A stretch of 64,000 nucleotides of DNA. Origin: Phoronis australis (taxonomy: Eukaryota; Phoronida; Phoronidae). A program made the translations under genes and the position numbers. The notes below the pieces were generated by a model. It was given only the letters and a program-made list of their open reading frames with translations, was not told the origin of the DNA and searched no databases. Location of the stretch: contig NMRA01000373.1 of assembly GCA_002633005.1 (NCBI GenBank), positions 188,001 through 252,000 of the forward strand, in the 5' to 3' direction. Positions 1-12,515 of the stretch are shown one piece after another (positions within the stretch are counted from its first letter, which is position 1; every line of letters begins with the position of its first letter).

Positions 1-25
1 GCTTCTGCGTTTAATGGGTGACAAT

Positions 26-460
26 TCTAGCGATTTAGCCAATCATGCAGACTTATGGTGCAATGGATATGGGGGAACATAGGGCGTTAGCCATTGGACG
101 GGGAGGGCCGGGGGAATGTCGGGACTGGGGAACATAATGGTTCGGAAGTCGACATGGGGGAACACAAGGACTGGGGAACAGAGGGCCGGCCCCGTACAAC
201 GTTTTAGAGATTATAGACCTAATGTGCACTATTTCAGTAAAGTGTGTTCTTTCAGTTGGAATGAAGCCCGTTTTATACTTCCAGGTAAAAATAAATCTCG
301 ACAATCAATGGCATAGAGTCACATTTTTTGTTCTTTGCTGCGTTTGTAAAAGCTGTAACATACAGATACTGAGAGTGACAGAGCTGAACTATGGATTTAC
401 TACATTACATTTAAACCCAGCACCATGATACGAATGTCTATCCCTCAACACACGCAGCCG
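26..460 (+). repeat. Dispersed repeat, 5' part (three copies in window)
   Basis: This stretch is shared with 26190-26645 and, from position 65, with 1775 onward. The start (tctagcgatttagccaat) and the run of words gggggaacat, gtgtgttctttc and ccaggtaaaaataaat recur in the same order in all copies. There is no conserved reading frame, so the short open frames across it are not genes. It is most likely part of a medium-length transposable element whose family I cannot name. Confidence 0.7.
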
Positions 461-1772
461 ATTTCGTACTAAGGGTTTAATTAAAACAGGCCGTCCTAAA
501 CCTGGTATAATTTTAGACCTAACTTAACTTTCACCAAAATGCTTTAGAAGTCTGAAAGCCTGGTTTTCTTAGACCAGGGAGAGGGATCAGTAAAACCAGG
601 CTTACAGTAACCAAGGCACCATATTGTGTCGGTCTGGATTAACCCAACAAAGAAACAATTGAAGAACTTCAATGGAACTGTGATCAGTATCAATGACAGC
701 ACAAAGTTGCAGGTGAAATCGGTGCAGACAATAATAAAAATGATAATGATAATGATAATAATAAACCAGGCTCGGAGAGACATTGGGTCCAGACGCGCTG
801 CACAGTTCCCGCAATCAGAAAAACGAAACGATAAACAGTTAAAGGACTTTTGGAAACGAGCAAAAATGAAGACCAAAAAGGAATTTCCAAAAAATGAGAA
901 ATGGTGCAAAGAAAACGGGTGGAGGACCAAAGGATGTAGAACTCAAGTCAGGAAAATCAGGCGGTGTTAAATTTATTCAGAGACGATGGCGTCGTCAGTC
1001 CCGCCCGAAACACTTACGACGATGACGTATTTTAGAGAGTCTGAAGGACACCTTGCAACAGGTATGAATCAACATTTGATTGTGGTGTTCAGAGGCGGAT
1101 TTACGTTTTCAGTAAATGGGGGTTCAGGATTCGCGCTTCGTGCGAATTCGAAGCGCATAGCGCCGAGACGGGGGAGGGGCTACCCCCTCCCGTGTAAGAG
1201 ATTCTTTTGTTCTTTTTGCAGCCAAATAGAGCAATATCCATGCATCCTTGCGAGTTTGTGGCAGTTATCGTGTCTGGAGTTTCATATGTCTTAAGATGAT
1301 TTAAAACCCTTCTCGATTTCGTGTCATAAGTTCAGTACAAATATTTGTGCATATCTGGTTATGTCACGCCACCAGCAAAATTTTTTTGGAACATCTGTCT
1401 GCACATACCGAATTTTAGCATAAGAAAAGTCGTATACGAAAAAGTGCAGTGTGTATACTGGGGTTCAGACAACTACCAAATTTTCACTAGATCAGCATAA
1501 GGAGCACCGACGGCAACTTGAAAACCAACACTTGAATATTGGATGATCACGTGACAGCAGCCTCAGCTGTTTAAGAACAAAGACTGGCACTTTTATGCCT
1601 GGAAATAAACAAATTACAAAAAAATGACAATAAAAACTTTTAAGTAATATTTAAAAATATCACTTTATTAAGCTGAAACACGTTGGCTGTTGGGCTACCG
1701 TATTTCGCAACAATGTATTCGGAAACAAATCACCTGAAAACATTTTCACTGAACCAAAACATACTGTACACT
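65..1772 (+). repeat. Tandem duplication, unit A (~1.7 kb)
   Basis: This unit is nearly identical to 1775-3455, with an offset of 1710 bases at the left end and 1683 at the right. The differences are scattered substitutions and a few small deletions, such as a short deletion near 2735 and a missing stretch near 3270. Both units carry the same (aatgat)n microsatellite, the same tcttagaccaggg motif and the same right end, aaacatactgtacact. The units meet at an N. Confidence 0.9.
730..766 (+). repeat. (AATGAT)/(AAT) microsatellite
   Basis: Imperfect run of ataataa and aatgataatgat words. The same array occurs in the second duplication unit at about 2445-2482. It gives spurious runs of Ile and Met, or Tyr and His, in translated frames. 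Confidence 0.85.
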
Positions 1773-1773
1773 N
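1773..1773. other. Assembly gap (single N) at duplication junction
   Basis: One N separates the two 1.7-kb units. The same arrangement recurs at 16879, so the duplication may be two alleles placed side by side rather than a true tandem. Confidence 0.8.
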
Positions 1774-1774
1774 T

Positions 1775-3455
1775 GGATATGGGGGAACATAGGGCGTTGG
1801 CCATCGGACGGGGAAGGCCGGGGGAATGTCGGGACTGGGGAACATAATGGTTCGGAAGTCGAGATGGGGGAACACAAGGACTGGGGAACAGAGGGCCGGC
1901 CCCGTACAACGTTTTAGAGATTATAGACCTAATGTGCACTATTTCAGTAAAGTGTGTTCTCTCAGTTGGAATGAAGCCCTTTTTATACTTCCAGGTAAAA
2001 ATAAATCAAGACAATCAATGACATAGAGTCACATTTTTTGTTCTTTGCTGCGTTTGTAAAAGCTGTAACATACAGATATTGAGAGTGACAGAGCTAAACT
2101 ATGGATTAACTAAATTACATTTAAATCCAGCACCATGATACGAATGTCTATCCCTCAACACACGCAGCCGATTTCATACTAAGGGTTTAATTAAAATAGG
2201 TCGTCCTAAACCTGGTATAATTTTAGACCTAACTTAACTTTCACCAAAATGCTTTAGAAGTCTGAAAGCCTGGTTTTCTTAGACCAGGGAGAGGGATCAG
2301 TAAAACCAGGCTTACAGTAACCAAGGCACCATATTGTGTCGGTCTGGATTAACCCAACAAAGAAACAATTGAAGAGCTTCAATGGAACTGTGATCATGTG
2401 GGTATCAATGACAGCACACAGTTGCAGGTGAAATCGGTGCAGACAATAATAAAAATGATAATGATAATGATAATAATAAACCAGGCTCGGAGAGACATTG
2501 GGTCCAGACGTGCTGCACAGTTCCCGCAATCAGAAAAACGAAACGATAAACAGTTAAAGGACTTTTGGAAACGAGCAAAAATGAAGACCAAAAAGGAATT
2601 TCCAACACTGAGAAATGCCGCAAAGAAAACCGGTGGAGGACCAAAGGATGTAGAACTCCAGTCAGGAAAATCAGGCGGTGTTAAATTTATTCAGAGACGA
2701 TGGCGTCGTCAGTCCCGCCCGAAACACTTATGACGAAGGACACCTTGCAACAGGTATGGATCAACATTTGATTGTGGTGTTCAGAGGCGGATTTACGTTT
2801 TCAGTAAATGGGGGTTCAGGATTTGCGCTTCGTGCGAATTCGAAGCGTATAGCGCCGAGACGGGGGAGGGGCTACCCCTCCCGTGTAAGAGATTCTTTTG
2901 TTTTTTTTTGCAGCTAAATAGAGCAATATCCATGCATCTTGGCGAGTTTGTGGCAGCTATCGTGTCTGGAGTTTCATATGTCTTAAGATGATTTAAAACC
3001 CTTCTCGATATCGTGTCATAAGTTCCGTACAAATATTTTTGCATATCTGGTTATGTCACGCCACCAGCAAAATTTTTTTTGGAACATCTGTCTGCACATA
3101 CCGAATTTTAGCATAAGAAAAGTCGTATACGAAAAAGTGCAGTGTGTATACTGGGGTTCAGACAACTACCAAATTTTCACTAGATCAGCATAAGGAGCAC
3201 CGACGGCAACTTGAAAACCAACACTTGAATATTGGATGATCACGTGACAGCAGCCTCAGCTGTTTAAGAACACTTTTATGCCTGGAAATAAACAAATTAC
3301 AAAAAAATGACAATAAACACTTTTAAGTGATATTTAAAAATACCACTTTATTAAGCTGAAACACGTTGGCTGTTGGGCTACCGTATTTCGCAACAATGTA
3401 TTCGGAAACAAGTCACCTGAAAACATTTTCACTGAACCAAAACATACTGTACACT
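1775..3455 (+). repeat. Tandem duplication, unit B (~1.7 kb)
   Basis: Second copy of 65-1772. After its right end the sequence continues uniquely (gtggtgaaaagataacc), so the true flank of the repeat is seen only here. No gene was recognised in either unit. Confidence 0.9.
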
Positions 3456-6400
3456 GTGGTGAAAAGATAACCAAGACCAGTACGCCGAGGGACCAGATGT
3501 AGACTGAGAGTCAACATCTACACAAATAAGCTGGCCTGGTCCGTCGCGAGACAAAAAATACACTATGCTAAATATATCTACAAAAATAGTCGATCTGTTG
3601 CGGGACCAAAAGTACTGAGTGAGGTAAATAAGTTTACAAAGCACACCGTGGTAAAGAGATCTGCAAATTATCGAATCTGTCGCGGAGCCAAATTACAAAA
3701 GTAGACCGGAAGAACAATTCAAAAAGTACAGCACCCGGTCCGCACGACTCCGGTGACCACGCCAAACACTTTGGCAATATATATGATAATGAGCTGTTCC
3801 CATAAACACTGGAAGACAAAATCAAGTGACCACTAGCTTGAAAACTGTTCCCTTGACACTTTTTGATCCCCAGTGCTTGCTCATACATGGATTTTATGCT
3901 TCTTGACGTTACTCATTGACAAAACTTGGCGCAGATACAGGATGGCGAGGATTTCCGCAGATCAGCTCGTGGGCGTGTACATGTACTTCAAATAAACACC
4001 CGGGATTTTATATGGAAAGGGGGGGGGGGGCGTGTCAACGGGAAGCTGCTATGAAAATATTATTTTTTTTGCATAAAACTGTGTTTCATATTTTCAAGCT
4101 AAAAATACCAAAATAGCCAAGACTGCATTATTTGTTAACAAATGATATGTGTCCTACAAAACTAAATTTGTGACTACAAGCTAACACCGAATGGCCTTTC
4201 AAGATGAAATTTTCCGAATAAACGTCCCAATGTCTGAACACTTGAAACCCAAAGATGAACACCAAATAAACGCCCATAGACATGGGCATTTCATTGGGTG
4301 GGGGGTAGGCCTTTCTGCGGCAGTGATGCTTATAGTGGGTAAGAAAACGGTCAGTGTTTAGGTTGGAACAAGAACTCCTTTTGCGGGGCTGAAACCCATA
4401 TTTAGGAGGCCTACTGACCACCACACGAGTACCGTAAGACTTTTTGAGAAAGTACAGTCTACCCGCATTATCTGTTGTAAACTGCTCACGAATTCGGTCA
4501 TCTTGTCAATGAAAGTGTCCCCTATACAATGTAGTTCATTTCTTGTATAAGCTGAAATTGCTAGGGTGTATTATGAAATAGACTCCGCGACCAAACCACA
4601 ACGCCAGTCACAACGGCTCTTACAGGGGCAAAACGAGTTGTTTGTTTTTTAAGATAAACACATTACATGTACACCGTATGTTTATTGCTCAAGTCAACTC
4701 TATTATACATCAATCAAATTCAAATTGCAAACTTGTGGAGTTTAATAGCAGTCTGTGTTGTCGTAAAACTGAAAACAGTACTCTCGCTCTAAAATTGCGT
4801 CGGCAACCGTGACGAAGCGACGTCTTTCAGCTGCACGGTTGAACACAAGTATATCGCGCATGTCTGAGTCAGCCATCTTCAACCAAGGAGTGTACATATA
4901 CGACACTCCTTGCCTCAACAGCTTACGTTAAACGTAGGTCTGACCAGGTCTAAAGTTAAACCTGGTTTAGGTCTTAGTACTGGTCCAAAAAACTTCCACG
5001 CAAGTGAAGTGAAAAGCGGTTTATACCAGATTTAAACTGGAGTTGAATTTTACTAGACCACTGGTCTAAAAGTTAAACCCCCCTTATGAAATGCAGATTA
5101 TCTTTAAACCTGGTCTACGCCTACTTTAAATCGTGTTCAACTTTAAACCACCTTTTTGAAATCGGCTGACCGGACAATATCTAATTAAAGAGCTGGTTAA
5201 TTTGATTGTCTCCTACTTCAAGTTTCAATTGGTAACAGCTTGTTAAGTACCTTGAAAGCTCTGTTTTTCCCTAGAAAATAGCAAATCCAAAAATCTTCAT
5301 TCTATTTCGTTTTGGTGTACTTGTGCCTGTTTGGCTGCAGAGAGTGACAGCGTCAGGGTGGACAATAAGATTCTCCCTTGCAAGTTGTGTGTTCTGCTAT
5401 GCAGAAATTCAACCAAAGTACATGTAACAGTCCTGGCAAGACTTCGCTTGGTGTCTGGACTGGGCCAGTTTCAATTCCATCGCTCTTGTTAAGATTCGAG
5501 GGACTCAACTTGAACTGATCAACAGTAATGCATCAGGTTGCAAGCTATTAGCATCGTCTCCAACATTTCGAGTCTATACCCATAAACAGAACACGTGATT
5601 GTGAGAAGTTAATCAGACGTAACTGAGTTTTATCCAGAATTCGAAGTCCAACATTGATTTGTTTCAGACATTTCTAGATTTAAATCAATGGCAGTGTTTT
5701 GCATGACGTAAGCAAATCTGTTCGGATAGTAGTCGTAATCGAAGTGCCTGAATTTTTTTTATTTGCACGTAAAAGCACAAATCATGAGTCAAAAATAATG
5801 TAAATAAAACCGAACCATGAAGGAGCATATTACTTACGAACGACAATTTTCAGTTTTACGGTAAAATTTGATTTAGAGTCTGCTTCTAAGTTCATAGAGC
5901 ATAAGGCTTTTAACTATATTTATTCTTTTCAGGGTTGTGTGATATAAGTTTGAAAGACACATCCTTCAATAGTTGACATGTAAGAGAATACAAATAAAAT
6001 CGAAATTAATTTCCTATCGGCCATCGCAGTATTGACTCGCAATCTCCTTGTTTGTTCCGCCACTTTCAATCGATCAAAAAGAGAATTGGCGAACAAACCT
6101 CCAACATTACAAGTGGCTAGGAGAGTTATAAGTGTTTTTTTACTGTTTTTATTGGATTAGAATACGTAATTATTATGAAGGGCAATGTTAACTGATCGTG
6201 AATAGGTATGGATTTTACAGTGTAATTGTCGTGCATGTAATTTTTATTAATAACAAACAATATCACGAAATAAAATGTCTATTTCCCTCATTTTTTTCTT
6301 GTTGGCAGTAACGTATACACTTTGGATTCGAGACGACCCGTTGCGTTTTTGAGAATGAACAAGTGAAACTGTGAAACCGTGGGAAACGGAGAGCTCGGTT

Positions 6401-6950
6401 GCAACTGCCTTTAACCAAAAGGTGTTTTTAGGAGACAGACATACAGCTGTACAGTGCTGTAGTAGTAAAATAAGAGGTAAGTAGGCGCCCAAAGCCCACC
6501 GTATCACCTTGAGCACTGAACGTAACTTACGGTGCGTAGGCCCTACGCTCAAATGCCAAAAGGTGGTTGGCTGCGCCTACGTGCGCCTACTCAATACTAC
6601 AGCACTGCACAGTATTAATAATATCGCTGTCATCATTTAACATTCAGGGGAATCCTCGTATTATTTTGTCGCTACTTCAAATGCCTACTGTATAACTTGA
6701 AATAAAGCAAAACACAGCATCAACCAAAACACGTTTGCGGTGAACCTGCGGAAGGGCTGTCGTAAGAGTTTTAAGAGTTGACAAAATTCCCGAAAGGTTG
6801 TCACGTACATCAAACTCAAGCCCGTTTTGACAACATGATGAATTGGATGAGGACGGGAAGAAATTTTCAATTTTAACCCCAAATGCCTCGAATGTATTGG
6901 TTTCTTACTCAGAATGTACGTTTTCTAAGTCGCAGAGGGAACAACTTGCA
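3456..6950. other. No gene recognised
   Basis: Open frames here are 100 codons or shorter, with no recognisable domain. The region holds weakly self-similar segments around 3535-3700, where ccgtcgcgagac-like words recur about every 55-80 bases. It also has a 12-base G run at 4019-4030 and a cluster of AAACCTGGTCTA-like words in both orientations at 4930-5160. The stretch 5213-5340 resembles 26666-26800 (acttcaa, aagtacctt, ctttttcc in order), so part of it is a dispersed repeat. Confidence 0.5.
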
Positions 6951-7010
6951 TTGGTGTGACGGAACCCTTATTGGTGTGACGGAACCCTTATTGGTGTGAC
7001 GGAGCCCGTA
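6951..7010 (+). repeat. 20-bp tandem repeat, three copies
   Basis: Three consecutive copies of ttggtgtgacggaaccctta, the third with two substitutions (gagcccgta). Sequence on both sides is unique. Confidence 0.9.
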
Positions 7011-8608
7011 TATCTGCAAGACGTCGCCAAAATTGTGTACTAGAAGTACCCACCCTTCTCCGTATCCGATGGCGGAGCATTTCGAGAGACAACTTTCTGG
7101 TGTTACAGTCGAAGAATCCTGCTCATTCGCGAATACCGCTGAACTTATTGCCGACAAGGGATCCTCCAAGCACGACGCTGTAAAAACAGAGTGATCAGTC
7201 AGTATTTTTACATCATCAAAAACGCGTGTGGGTGAACATGTCAGTTGTATCTGTTTTACAACACTACGATCATTTGAGTCCTGTTAATTATTGTCTTTTA
7301 GGAAAATGAAAATACACCCCTCCTAATTATTTAGTGAAGTAAAGGGTTGAAGCCAGTCCAACATAACCAAAGGGGGAGGGTGCTGAAGGTCAAAGAACCA
7401 GCGGTACAAATCCAAACACGCCTTGAAAATGCTCCATGCAACGGTGAAGAAACTCTAATTCTCCTTGAGCCACCAATGGTAAAACACGTGCGTGATTCTT
7501 TAATAGCAATCAGATGGAAGAATTGCTGTTTAGATGCTAATTTTGATTTGAGAGCAAAAGTTATCTATTCAGTGTATGATACGGAGATTATCAATCCCCT
7601 TATTAATTTTTACTCAGTGCAAAAATTAAGCTCCATCTTTCAGGAAAAGGATTGCTAATCTCCGGCCTATACTAAATAAGGTACGATCTTAGTGCAGAGC
7701 CCGGAATACAATTTCAAATAATGTTGATGATTTCTCCAATCAACACGGCAAAGAATGTCTGTTTCATAAATCGATGCTCGCTGTTGAGAACACCTATTTT
7801 AAATACGGTACATGTTTACTAATGTCCTTCCGTTGCCTAGTAGCGTCTAGATTCCATTCCACATGTTATTCTCATGATAAGTACCTATACTGAACTCCGT
7901 GGATTTTGTAATCGGGCGCGTTTATCTGGGCACGATGGAGAGTAATACTCCATCTTGTGAGTCGTGTCTGATGCGAAGGAAGTCTCGAACTATCAACATT
8001 CTGGAATTTCTGTAAACTAAAGTTTTTTGCCAAAATATTCTGAATCCGTTTACGGATCTTTAAAATAAAACGTTATCCAAATTATCTAGAAAGCGTATGG
8101 TCCACGCTGTCTGACCCGGAGGCAGGATTGTAAATCAAATTTTAGTAATTTATTGATATAGTATATCGGTTTGCTCAGTCTGTATTAGTGCATCGATGAA
8201 CTTTCTACATCGTACAGCGTCGGATTCAAATCTGACCCTTGGGAATAATGGGAGACCTCCGAAAAATTCTTTGGTTTTTCAATTAAATTACATATGCAGT
8301 TCAAGAATCCCCTACTTAAAGTGATATAATGTACGACAATGAAACAAGAATAAACTGCGCAAAGTTGAAGTTGAACAAAATTACGCGAATCTATTTCAGG
8401 CAACACTTCAAAAGTTGTTTGGAGCATTTTCATAAAAATACTTCTCAATTTGTGTATTTTTATTGCTTTTATTTTCACAACAGTCTGCAAGGTCAGTTAC
8501 CCTCGACTTTCTCCGTTTACTGGTATTTATCGTAGGTCTACCGAAACATCAACAACAGTGGGAAAAAGATGACACACGCGTGGACACCATATTGCGTCTC
8601 TTTCAACA
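7011..8608. other. No gene recognised
   Basis: The longest open frame is about 103 codons (7347-7658, plus) and matches no family I know. It lacks signal-peptide or domain features. Nothing else was seen. Confidence 0.4.
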
Positions 8609-8869
8609 CATGCGCGCACCCAGGGGGGCTCGGGGGGCTCGAACGAACCCCCCATTCGACGAAGTGGGCAAAAAGGTCCGCCTCGGAGAAACAAAAAGTC
8701 CGAGAAAACGAGACAAAAGTCCACAGGAATTCGGTGAGAGTTGCACAATTCACCGGTTTGAGCCTAGTACCCCTTTTTATTTTTTTTAGTCCTCGATTTC
8801 CTTTTTCAGGAAAAGGTCCACATACCGCAAAATTCGAGCCCCCTATATTTTAGGCTGGGTGCGCGCATG
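8609..8869 (+). mobile_element. MITE, CATGCGCGCACCC family, copy 1
   Basis: The 261-bp element starts with CATGCGCGCACCCAG and ends with the inverse, CTGGGTGCGCGCATG. It is flanked on both sides by CAACA, which looks like a 5-bp TSD. Inside are the landmarks shared by the other copies: agtgggcaaaaaggtccgcc, an aaaaagtcc segment and aattcgagcccccta before the right end. There is no coding capacity. Related copies lie at 16382, 18018 and 35506, with a fragment at 37865. Confidence 0.85.
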
Positions 8870-10784
8870 CAACACACAAGTTTTGCAAAAAATGACAAAC
8901 ATTTGGTAGGGCCTGAATCAAAGATGCGGAAATGGTGTCCGGAGTAATACTACCACAGACGGGTTCCGTACACTCAAGACACTCGCAAAGCATTTTGAGC
9001 AAGAGATCTTCGCTTATGGAAGGGGAATAGTAAATTCTATCTCATAATTCAACATTCCCGGCAACCTCACCGACCAATCATTCCAGTGACCGCCATGCTG
9101 CTAGAACCCTATAGTAGTTCCTTTAAAGGGTACCGGCGGTAGATTATAAATTCTACTTCCGAGTCTGGCCTGGGTACCAGCAAAGTAAGCTACCGAGCAC
9201 ATACGCGAAACACTTGCCTTTTATTTCTGAGATTTTGTGTGGTTTCACGTGACCTTGCCTTTTCGCGAATTTTTCTCATCTACAGAACACGCCCATATAA
9301 AATCAAATTGTTTTGAAAAGCACTTAACAGTCAAATATTCGCGAGTTTTCTTGTCAGAGAACTGTGCAATGAACTACTGAAAGTCAACAAAGTTCAGAAT
9401 GTTATTTTCCATACACATGAATGAGAGCCAGTTTTAAACGTCGGTGTCCCAATGTGCAGGGAAAGTAATTTTTTCTCTTGCAAGTTTCAACCTGAACGCT
9501 CTCCTACACAGCTTGTTATCATCGGGCACAATAACACTCCGGAGTGAAATTTTAACCATTGCTAACATTTATTTTAAGTTGGCTGAAATTATTATTTCGA
9601 TGTAAAAGGGATTATCAAATTTTAATCGCAAGGACTATGTGGTACTTGAAATGCTCTCACAAAACAGGCCACTAAGATAAAAAATCTTCATGATACACGT
9701 GTTTGCACTTTTTGTTCAACACTTCAGAAGGAAAACAACATATCTGACCAATAAATGGACTTGTAGGGGTTTGTCAGTTAGGAAATTTATGACACAGTCC
9801 AAACAAGAAATCTTTTGCTTTCTACTTACAAAATTTAATGTCTATGACTTCAACTTAGTCTGGTCTCATGACCGAAAACGTTTGCCAGAAAGACATATTA
9901 AACATCTTTAGCGATACAAAATTGGCTCTGATTTTGATACACATTTTTCTGATATGGAGAATTGTGCGACACTGTTGTGATTGCAAGGCAGGGCTCTCAT
10001 CCTGCTTCCTGCAGGCGTGCCTCTTATTGTAGCACTGAGCTAAGTTTTCTCAATGGCAAATCCGGCGCAGAGCGTGTAAGTTTGTGTCACTACGCTTGTG
10101 GTTCCACTGGACCTCAAATCGGATGACCATGGATTGGTGGGGGCCTGTGGCTTTGAGGACCCCAACCAAGTGCCTAGTTGGCCTTGCGAATACGAGGGCT
10201 CTTACACGCGACCTTCAGATAACTCCTTACCCCCAAGTTCGCTTTGCTCGTCATATAATTTTAGAGCTCAAGCATGATGACCAGCAACATGGTAGGCCTA
10301 CTATGTAGAAACAGTTACCGCACCTCCCGAAAAACTGCATAGTTTAGCACGCACTAGTTATACAGTTTTCTGGTTATCAGATTTGGTCCTTTAGTATAGC
10401 TTGGTTTACCAAGATCATTCATGGCTTAGTATGCCGCTGAGTAACATTATCTCCGCTTGGTCGTTACGAATTTGCGGGACTATCAAGTCGAACCCCTGTG
10501 TAAACCTTCACAGCAAACGAAACAACTTAATCAGTGGCAAGAATTTGGTTGGAAGTAACGGGGCACTTGAGCGTAGCAAGAGATTTGGAGACAGTTTGTG
10601 CAAATTACAAAAAAAAATAGATAAAAAATAGCGGTGCAGGCCCTGAATAAAACAGCATCAATTTAGCTACAGTTTGTATAGTTGTGACAATTTGTAGACC
10701 CACGGAGCATTGAAGTTTGTAGGTCGGGTACGTTTCAACATTTGATTGGCAAATTTGAAGCCAGCGTACGACTGAAATACTCAC
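8870..10784. other. No gene recognised; downstream flank of CTLD gene
   Basis: Short open frames only. A terminal exon for the downstream CTLD gene should lie here on the minus strand, but I could not choose among several weak AG acceptors around 10300-10780. Confidence 0.4.
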
Positions 10785-10913
10785 CACGTTTGAAGCTTTT
10801 GCACAAAAAACTAGAGGGGGTAATACAGTTGGCGTCCACCCAGTACCCAAGGTCAACATGCATGGCAACGCAGTTCTCTGAGTTCCCTCCGTTTGGCTCA
10901 ATTCCGCTCATGG
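10785..10913 (-). CDS. C-type lectin-like gene 1, third CTLD exon (EPN/WVD exon)
   Basis: This 129-nt exon encodes the second half of a C-type lectin domain. It shows the calcium and sugar-binding signature EPN followed by GGNSENCV, then WVDANC in the WND position, and ends with FLC. The cysteines fit the canonical C2, C3 and C4. Borders are read directly: acceptor ttgcag before CCATGAGC and donor GTGAGT after AAACGTG. Length and phase (two bases of a split codon at the start, one at the end) are identical to the paralogous exon at 13153-13281. In the family an EPN motif predicts mannose-type binding. The protein would be secreted, and the terminal exon was not found. Confidence 0.85.
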
Positions 10914-11398
10914 CTGCAAATAGTTATTACTCCCAATAGATTATAACAAGTACCAGACATCAGTGATATATACTCAAAACTATATGGGCCGGGAAAGTAC
11001 ATACTGCAGTACCATTCATTTTCACCAAGAATCACATCTTTCTTCGTCTTTACATGTGCATTCGTTTGAATACTTAGATCTGCAGGGCCTTCCTTTAGGA
11101 AGGTTTGCAACTTCACCAACCCCAATAGTCATTTGTCTATAATTTGACAAAGAGTAATTACTCGAAGTCTGCAAAAACTAATCCGTAATACTAAGCTACC
11201 TGAAGTCACGGCTGTTGCACAGTCATAGTTCTTACACTTATAAACATAACTCAAGGATCCGAAAAGCTTAGTTCGTCGTCTCACCAACACGGCTCACACA
11301 CCGCCACACACAATGACAGATTCACACACCAGTGCTGCTTGTGCATTAAAAATCTCATTCCTGGACTCCAAAACAAGGCTCCTTCAGCCACGTTTTTA

Positions 11399-11523
11399 TT
11401 AGAAAGCCAGAACTATTGCAACAAGCGCGGCAGCCGCGGTGTTCGGGTAGCTTGAGTACAAAGTTAGACTGTTGAACATGAAAGTATGTTTTTTTGCCCT
11501 TGGAACGCGCTCGGGAATCTTAC
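11399..11523 (-). other. Intron read-through frame with hydrophobic tail and AATAAA
   Basis: If the second exon of CTLD gene 1 is not spliced at its GTAAGA donor, the frame continues about 41 codons. It ends in NTAAAALVAIVLAF followed by a stop that overlaps TAATAAAAA, a poly(A)-signal-like word. The tail resembles a short hydrophobic anchor or GPI-attachment signal. It would truncate the lectin domain before its sugar-binding half. The paralogous intron start shows no comparable tail, so this may be coincidental. Confidence 0.3.
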
Positions 11524-11614
11524 CATTAAAGGCAATCGCTGTTCCGTCTGTTCCTTGAAAGATGTTTTCAGTAGTTTGGTCGTGGATGCCCAACCAAATC
11601 ATCGTGTCATTAGC
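11524..11614 (-). CDS. C-type lectin-like gene 1, second CTLD exon
   Basis: This 91-nt exon encodes ANDTMIWLGIHDQTTENIF and then QGTDGTAIAFN. It corresponds to the WIGL / F-W-DGT core of C-type lectin domains, although the usual tryptophan before DG is replaced (FQGTDG). The acceptor is aattttccag and the donor is GTAAGA. It starts in phase 0 and ends with one base of a split codon, exactly as its paralog at 15134-15224 does. It joins in frame to 12367-12515 upstream and 10785-10913 downstream. Confidence 0.85.
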
Positions 11615-12366
11615 CTGGAAAATTTAAACATTTAAGGTTATGCAGTAACTTATCCGGTGACATTGATTTATTCCTGTCAGAAGTTCGTCAGAGACTAAAT
11701 TGACTGTGACGTTTACTCTGTAACAGTCTTTTTTCCTTCTTCTTTCAACTCATCGACTGTTGCTGGTGTTGAAATTAAATTGCCTTAAGTTTGCACTTCA
11801 GTGACTAGTAGCATTACATACAACTGAGTAGTTCGTTTGCCATTCTTGTGCATTCAGAACACGTTACGACTCACGCTTCTGTTGTCCCAGCAAGCCAAGG
11901 GAATTGATCTGGCAATGTTGAAGTGAAAGTACATTTTTGGGACGACCTGTATTTTCTGAAGATACATGTAGGAAGCCTTTAAAATATCATTTGAGACTTC
12001 TGAATTCCTATCTGCCATAAACTGGGTCACGTAACCGTGTTTTTATTCAAATTTAGCAAAAAGAAAAGGTTCATCGATCGAAAAACAACGATGCCCATAA
12101 CTTGACCAAATTTCGGTGGAAAAAATATTCATGATGAAATCTTAAAGTCGTCTAAAGTACTATTTAGAACATATAATATATCTAATTTAAAACCGTGGCA
12201 CAACATATAACGAGGTTTTTCAAACCAGTCCTAACTTACGACAAGTGTTATCCTGTCATTCATAATTTATGGTGAGGTACTCTGCGATGAAGATTCTTCA
12301 TTTCCGGTGCCATCCAGTTATTTACGTCATATTACGAACGTTACTCAGTCGATGTGCGTAACTTAC

Positions 12367-12515
12367 CACAGATAATAACCAGTCGCTTTCCTCCTCTGAC
12401 TCTGGCCTCGCCAAATCCATTCCTATAGAGTTGCAATAATTCTTCGATTTCTCCCACGTCTTTTTGCCGTATACAAATTTATAATCAAACCCGTCGCGAA
12501 ACAGAGCCTCCGTCA
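12367..12515 (-). CDS. C-type lectin-like gene 1, first CTLD exon (start not found)
   Basis: Encodes the N-terminal CTLD segment with KTWEKSKNYC (first canonical cysteine) and MDLARPESEEESDWLLSV, then the donor GTAAGT. It aligns closely with the first exon of gene 2. Between the paralogous ATG and the common EAL(F/Y)RDG point this copy is 2 bp longer. That breaks the frame with the ATG, and an in-frame TAA lies just upstream. Either the signal peptide now comes from a separate upstream exon, using the acceptor tttttgccag at 12516-12525, or the copy is a pseudogene. The exon body itself is intact. Confidence 0.75.

Noticed and set aside
602-970. Overlapping open frames in the 1.7-kb repeat units
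   Set aside because: Frames shift between the two units and include microsatellite-derived Ile/Met runs. No family resemblance.
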